Shown piece after piece: positions 61,905-64,000 of a stretch of DNA of 64,000 bases. Position 1 is the stretch's first letter; every line of letters starts with the position of its first letter. The translations under genes were made by a program, and so were the position numbers. Under the pieces are notes generated by a model that worked only from the letters and a program-made list of their open reading frames with translations, was not told the origin of the DNA and did no database searches. The stretch is from Hyphomicrobiaceae bacterium (GTDB taxonomy: Bacteria > Pseudomonadota > Alphaproteobacteria > Rhizobiales > Methyloligellaceae), in assembly GCA_020637815.1 (NCBI GenBank), contig JACKJS010000001.1, positions 1,054,001 through 1,118,000 of the forward strand, in the 5' to 3' direction.

Positions 61905-62338
61905 ACAGGAAAGCGAAGCGGGGCCTTCTGATATTCTTCGCTGCGATCATTCTCGCGGCTTCCGTTCTCCTTATGCTGAGCGCGTTCCGCGAAAACATTG
62001 TCTTTTTTCATACACCCAGCGACGTACGAAGCGGCGCGGTTGCCGCGGGCACGCAAACCCGGCTTGGTGGGCTAGTGGAGAAAGACAGCCTGAAACGCCA
62101 GGCCGATGGGATGGATGTTGCCTTCCGCATTACCGATGGTGCAAACGCGATCGACGTCCACTATCGGGGAATCTTGCCGGACCTGTTCCGTGAGGAGCAG
62201 GGTGTTGTTGCGGAAGGCGTCATCGTGGATGGCGCGCTCGAGGCTTCGACCATACTCGCCAAGCATGACGAAAATTACATGCCGCGCGAAGTTGCCGATG
62301 CCTTGAAGACGTATGAAACGCCCGAGACCGCGAAATGA
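61901..62338 (+). CDS. ccmE: haem chaperone CcmE
   Basis: 145 aa from the ATG at 61901. A single N-terminal anchor (GLLIFFAAIILAASVLLML), an OB-fold with RLGGLVEKDSL and YRGILPDLFREEQGVVAEG, and the covalent haem-binding histidine in KHDENYMP (His122, Tyr126) are present. It carries haem from CcmABCD to CcmF. CcmABCD genes are not in the window. It is separated from ccmI by 225 bp. Confidence 0.94.
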   Translation: MNRKAKRGLLIFFAAIILAASVLLMLSAFRENIVFFHTPSDVRSGAVAAGTQTRLGGLVEKDSLKRQADGMDVAFRITDGANAIDVHYRGILPDLFREEQGVVAEGVIVDGALEASTILAKHDENYMPREVADALKTYETPETAK

Positions 62339-62366
62339 CGGCTTGCCGTCGGCAATCGCAATTGGC

Positions 62367-63386
62367 TTAAGCCCCACTGCTTGTCTTGAGTTTGTAGATC
62401 CAGAATCCCCGATGCTGATAGACGAGATCCAGCTGGTCGAGACGCATGGGGTTCGATGTGGAGAAGGGTAGGATTTTGGTTATCAGCATATCGGCACCGT
62501 TCTTGCTCTTTAGGTAGTGCAGCCGCACCGCGTTGCCGACGAGTTCAACAGCATATGGACCGTCGATTTTCTGTTCCCGAATCCATTCCAGCGCCGCCTT
62601 TCTGACCCCGTGGGATTGGGCGGAACCGGGAAAGTCCTTATACGCAATTTCGATTTGATCGGGTCGGGTCGCCGCCATCTTCCAGATATCGGAGAGATGG
62701 ACTGCGACATAGACGTCTGTGCCCGGCGCCAATGTCCGAAGTGCCTCGCTTCCCTTCGTCTCGTCCAGCGATAGCGCGTCAATGAAGTGCGTGAATTTCG
62801 TTTCGTCGGATTGCGGAACGCCCTCGCCCCAGAAGGCACGTTCTGAAGCAGCGACGCGATCGGCGACCTCACTCCAGGCATTCGGCACAATGAGTCCGCG
62901 TACCTCGGGGTCGTCGAGTGGCGCCTGGCGCCCGGCTAAGAAGCGGATCTTCCGGGACAAATCCCACCACGACAACACCACGGCATCGGCGGGAAGGTGC
63001 TTACGAATTGCAGCGAGGACCTGACCAACCTCATTTTCGGAGAGGTCTGCGAAAAACACAGGCTCGGTGACATTGTTTTGCCAGTCGAGTGGCACGGCCC
63101 GGCCGTCGGCGCCGGTCACGACGTTCGCCGTCGCGAGGACACCGCGAACACCCGGGGTCCGCAACTCCATTTTCCTGACGGCTGGCGTACCCGGTCCGGC
63201 ATCCTGCAACGCGACCGCCTTGTAGGCGTCGGGCTGCGCCTCCACAAATGTCTTCTCGTACGGCAATTCCGCCGGCTGCAATGCCGAGTTGACGGCTAGA
63301 CCGATGAGAAGCGCGCCGAAAGCCATCAAGACGATCGGCCACCAAGATCCGGATACGCGTTTCGTGCGCTTGACTGCGTCGGACAT
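62367..63386 (-). CDS. haoB: HaoB-like protein (hydroxylamine oxidation)
   Basis: 339 aa. An N-terminal anchor (WWPIVLMAFGALLIGLAVNS) precedes a large periplasmic part with the blocks LPADAVVLSWWDLSRKIRFL, YVAVHLSDIWKMA, IEIAYKDFPG and a C-terminal VYQHRGFWIYKLK. This pattern is the one I know from HaoB, encoded beside hydroxylamine oxidoreductase. haoA itself is not in view. It is convergent with ccmE, 28 bp away. If HAO is nearby, this supports hydroxylamine or NO turnover. The identification rests on memory of the family only. Confidence 0.55.
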   Translation of the reverse strand: MSDAVKRTKRVSGSWWPIVLMAFGALLIGLAVNSALQPAELPYEKTFVEAQPDAYKAVALQDAGPGTPAVRKMELRTPGVRGVLATANVVTGADGRAVPLDWQNNVTEPVFFADLSENEVGQVLAAIRKHLPADAVVLSWWDLSRKIRFLAGRQAPLDDPEVRGLIVPNAWSEVADRVAASERAFWGEGVPQSDETKFTHFIDALSLDETKGSEALRTLAPGTDVYVAVHLSDIWKMAATRPDQIEIAYKDFPGSAQSHGVRKAALEWIREQKIDGPYAVELVGNAVRLHYLKSKNGADMLITKILPFSTSNPMRLDQLDLVYQHRGFWIYKLKTSSGA

Positions 63387-63597
63387 CGAACTCCCAGAGT
63401 TGTATCGAGCTGTCGTGACCCGGTCTCGACACCGGCAAGAAACTTCAAGTCAGGCTGTCAACCGCCCCTATAGCGGCCGGAACGGGCACGTCGTCCGTCT
63501 GCGGTCGATAGCGATCCGCGTCCATGAATATGCATCGCTTCATCTCATTTCCAGCGACGGCAAGGGCAGAAGGCAAAGCCACGCAATGACATTGGCA

Positions 63598-64000
63598 TTA
63601 CTCCGCGGCGAGTCTCACATATTGTCCGCCTGCGACGGGGCATGCGGACCACAGTTCGCGGAGGGCGCGAACGAGATAGGCCATCTGCTCGTCGGAGTGG
63701 ACGGGCGAGGGTGTGAGCCGCATGCGCTCGGTGCCGCGGGGCACGGTCGGATAGTTGATCGGCTGCACGTAGATCCCGTAATGGGTGAGAAGGGTATCGG
63801 TCACCGCCTTGCAGTGCACCGGGTCGCCGACCATGACCGGCACGATGTGGCTCGGATTGTCCATCACCGGCAGGTTCACGTCCGCCAGCATGGTCTTCAG
63901 CGTCTGCACACGCTCGCGGTGACGCGCGCGTTCCAGGCCGCTGGATTTGAGGTGACGGATCGAGGCCAAGGCCCCGGCCGCGATGGCTGGCGCCAAGGAC
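63598..64000 (-). CDS. hemA: 5-aminolevulinate synthase, C-terminal part (runs off window)
   Basis: About 133 residues are visible; the N-terminal two thirds lie beyond the window edge. SLAPAIAAGALASIRHLK, NPSHIVPVMVGDPVHCKAV, YGIYVQPINYPTVPRGTERM and RLTPSPVHSDEQM are characteristic of the alphaproteobacterial C4-pathway enzyme, which condenses glycine and succinyl-CoA. The PLP lysine lies outside the window. It supplies haem, in keeping with the ccm and cbb3 genes. Confidence 0.95.
   Translation of the reverse strand, partial: SLAPAIAAGALASIRHLKSSGLERARHRERVQTLKTMLADVNLPVMDNPSHIVPVMVGDPVHCKAVTDTLLTHYGIYVQPINYPTVPRGTERMRLTPSPVHSDEQMAYLVRALRELWSACPVAGGQYVRLAAE

Noticed and set aside
1..64000. 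CRISPR arrays, insertion sequences, prophage, rRNA or tRNA genes
   Set aside because: No regularly spaced repeats, transposase, integrase or RNA gene signatures were noticed on either strand; a tRNA could still be missed by eye.

Overview
The window looks like a chromosomal segment of a GC-rich alphaproteobacterium, probably of the order Hyphomicrobiales (Hyphomicrobium/Methyloceanibacter-like; inferred from gene content, not proven). Pointers are a 5-aminolevulinate synthase (C4 haem pathway), a ccoNOQP-type cbb3 oxidase, NnrS/NnrU proteins, a fused NarK, a phasin and a HaoB-like protein. I saw no rRNA, tRNA, CRISPR array, insertion sequence or phage gene.

Layout. (1) 52-6310, minus strand: sulfur assimilation genes cysJ-cysI-peroxiredoxin-metB with a 5-formyl-THF cyclo-ligase upstream; a LysR regulator (6403) is divergent from the cyclo-ligase. 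(2) 7343-22394: a dense nitric-oxide-response island. It holds nnrS, DUF488, fdxA, two NsrR-like Rrf2 regulators (each with Asp8 and three Cys), a CHRD/EF-hand secreted protein, a complete ccoNOQP operon with two extra membrane genes, nnrU, three genes carrying four DUF2249 domains, a polytopic membrane protein, an Nfu-N/MIP18 fusion, a DUF6522 protein and an AhpD-like protein. AT-rich 23-bp dyads of the form AAGATATAT-N5-ATATATCTT, or variants, sit in front of several transcription units. Two of them are embedded in perfect 43-bp palindromes. (3) 22623-27470: cytochrome P450, VWA protein, DUF2478 protein, and a MarR regulator with a Cys-rich tail followed by two thioredoxin-fold proteins. (4) 28038-42305: respiratory nitrate reduction: fused narK, an outer-membrane barrel, DUF6455, a second nnrS, a Crp/Fnr regulator, and narGHJI with a parvulin gene, each cistron overlapping the next. 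(5) 42696-50375: YheT-type hydrolase, a very large protein of unknown function (about 1265 aa) translationally coupled to a probable papain-fold protein, and a PiT phosphate transporter. (6) 50517-55704: tandem glycine riboswitch, gcvT-gcvH-gcvP, phasin. (7) 56097-64000: a MocR-type regulator coupled to ccmFGHI, then ccmE, a HaoB-like gene and the 3' part of hemA.

How it fits together. NarGHI makes nitrite in a cell that carries heavy defences against NO. The cbb3 oxidase appears to belong to this NO regulon rather than to a Fnr/FixK one. The ccm genes and hemA supply c-type haems for CcoO, CcoP and, by inference, for a multihaem hydroxylamine-oxidising enzyme partnered by HaoB outside the window. 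No nir, nor or nos genes are present here. The most notable unexplained items are the paired 43-bp palindromes and the 43853-48522 two-gene unit.
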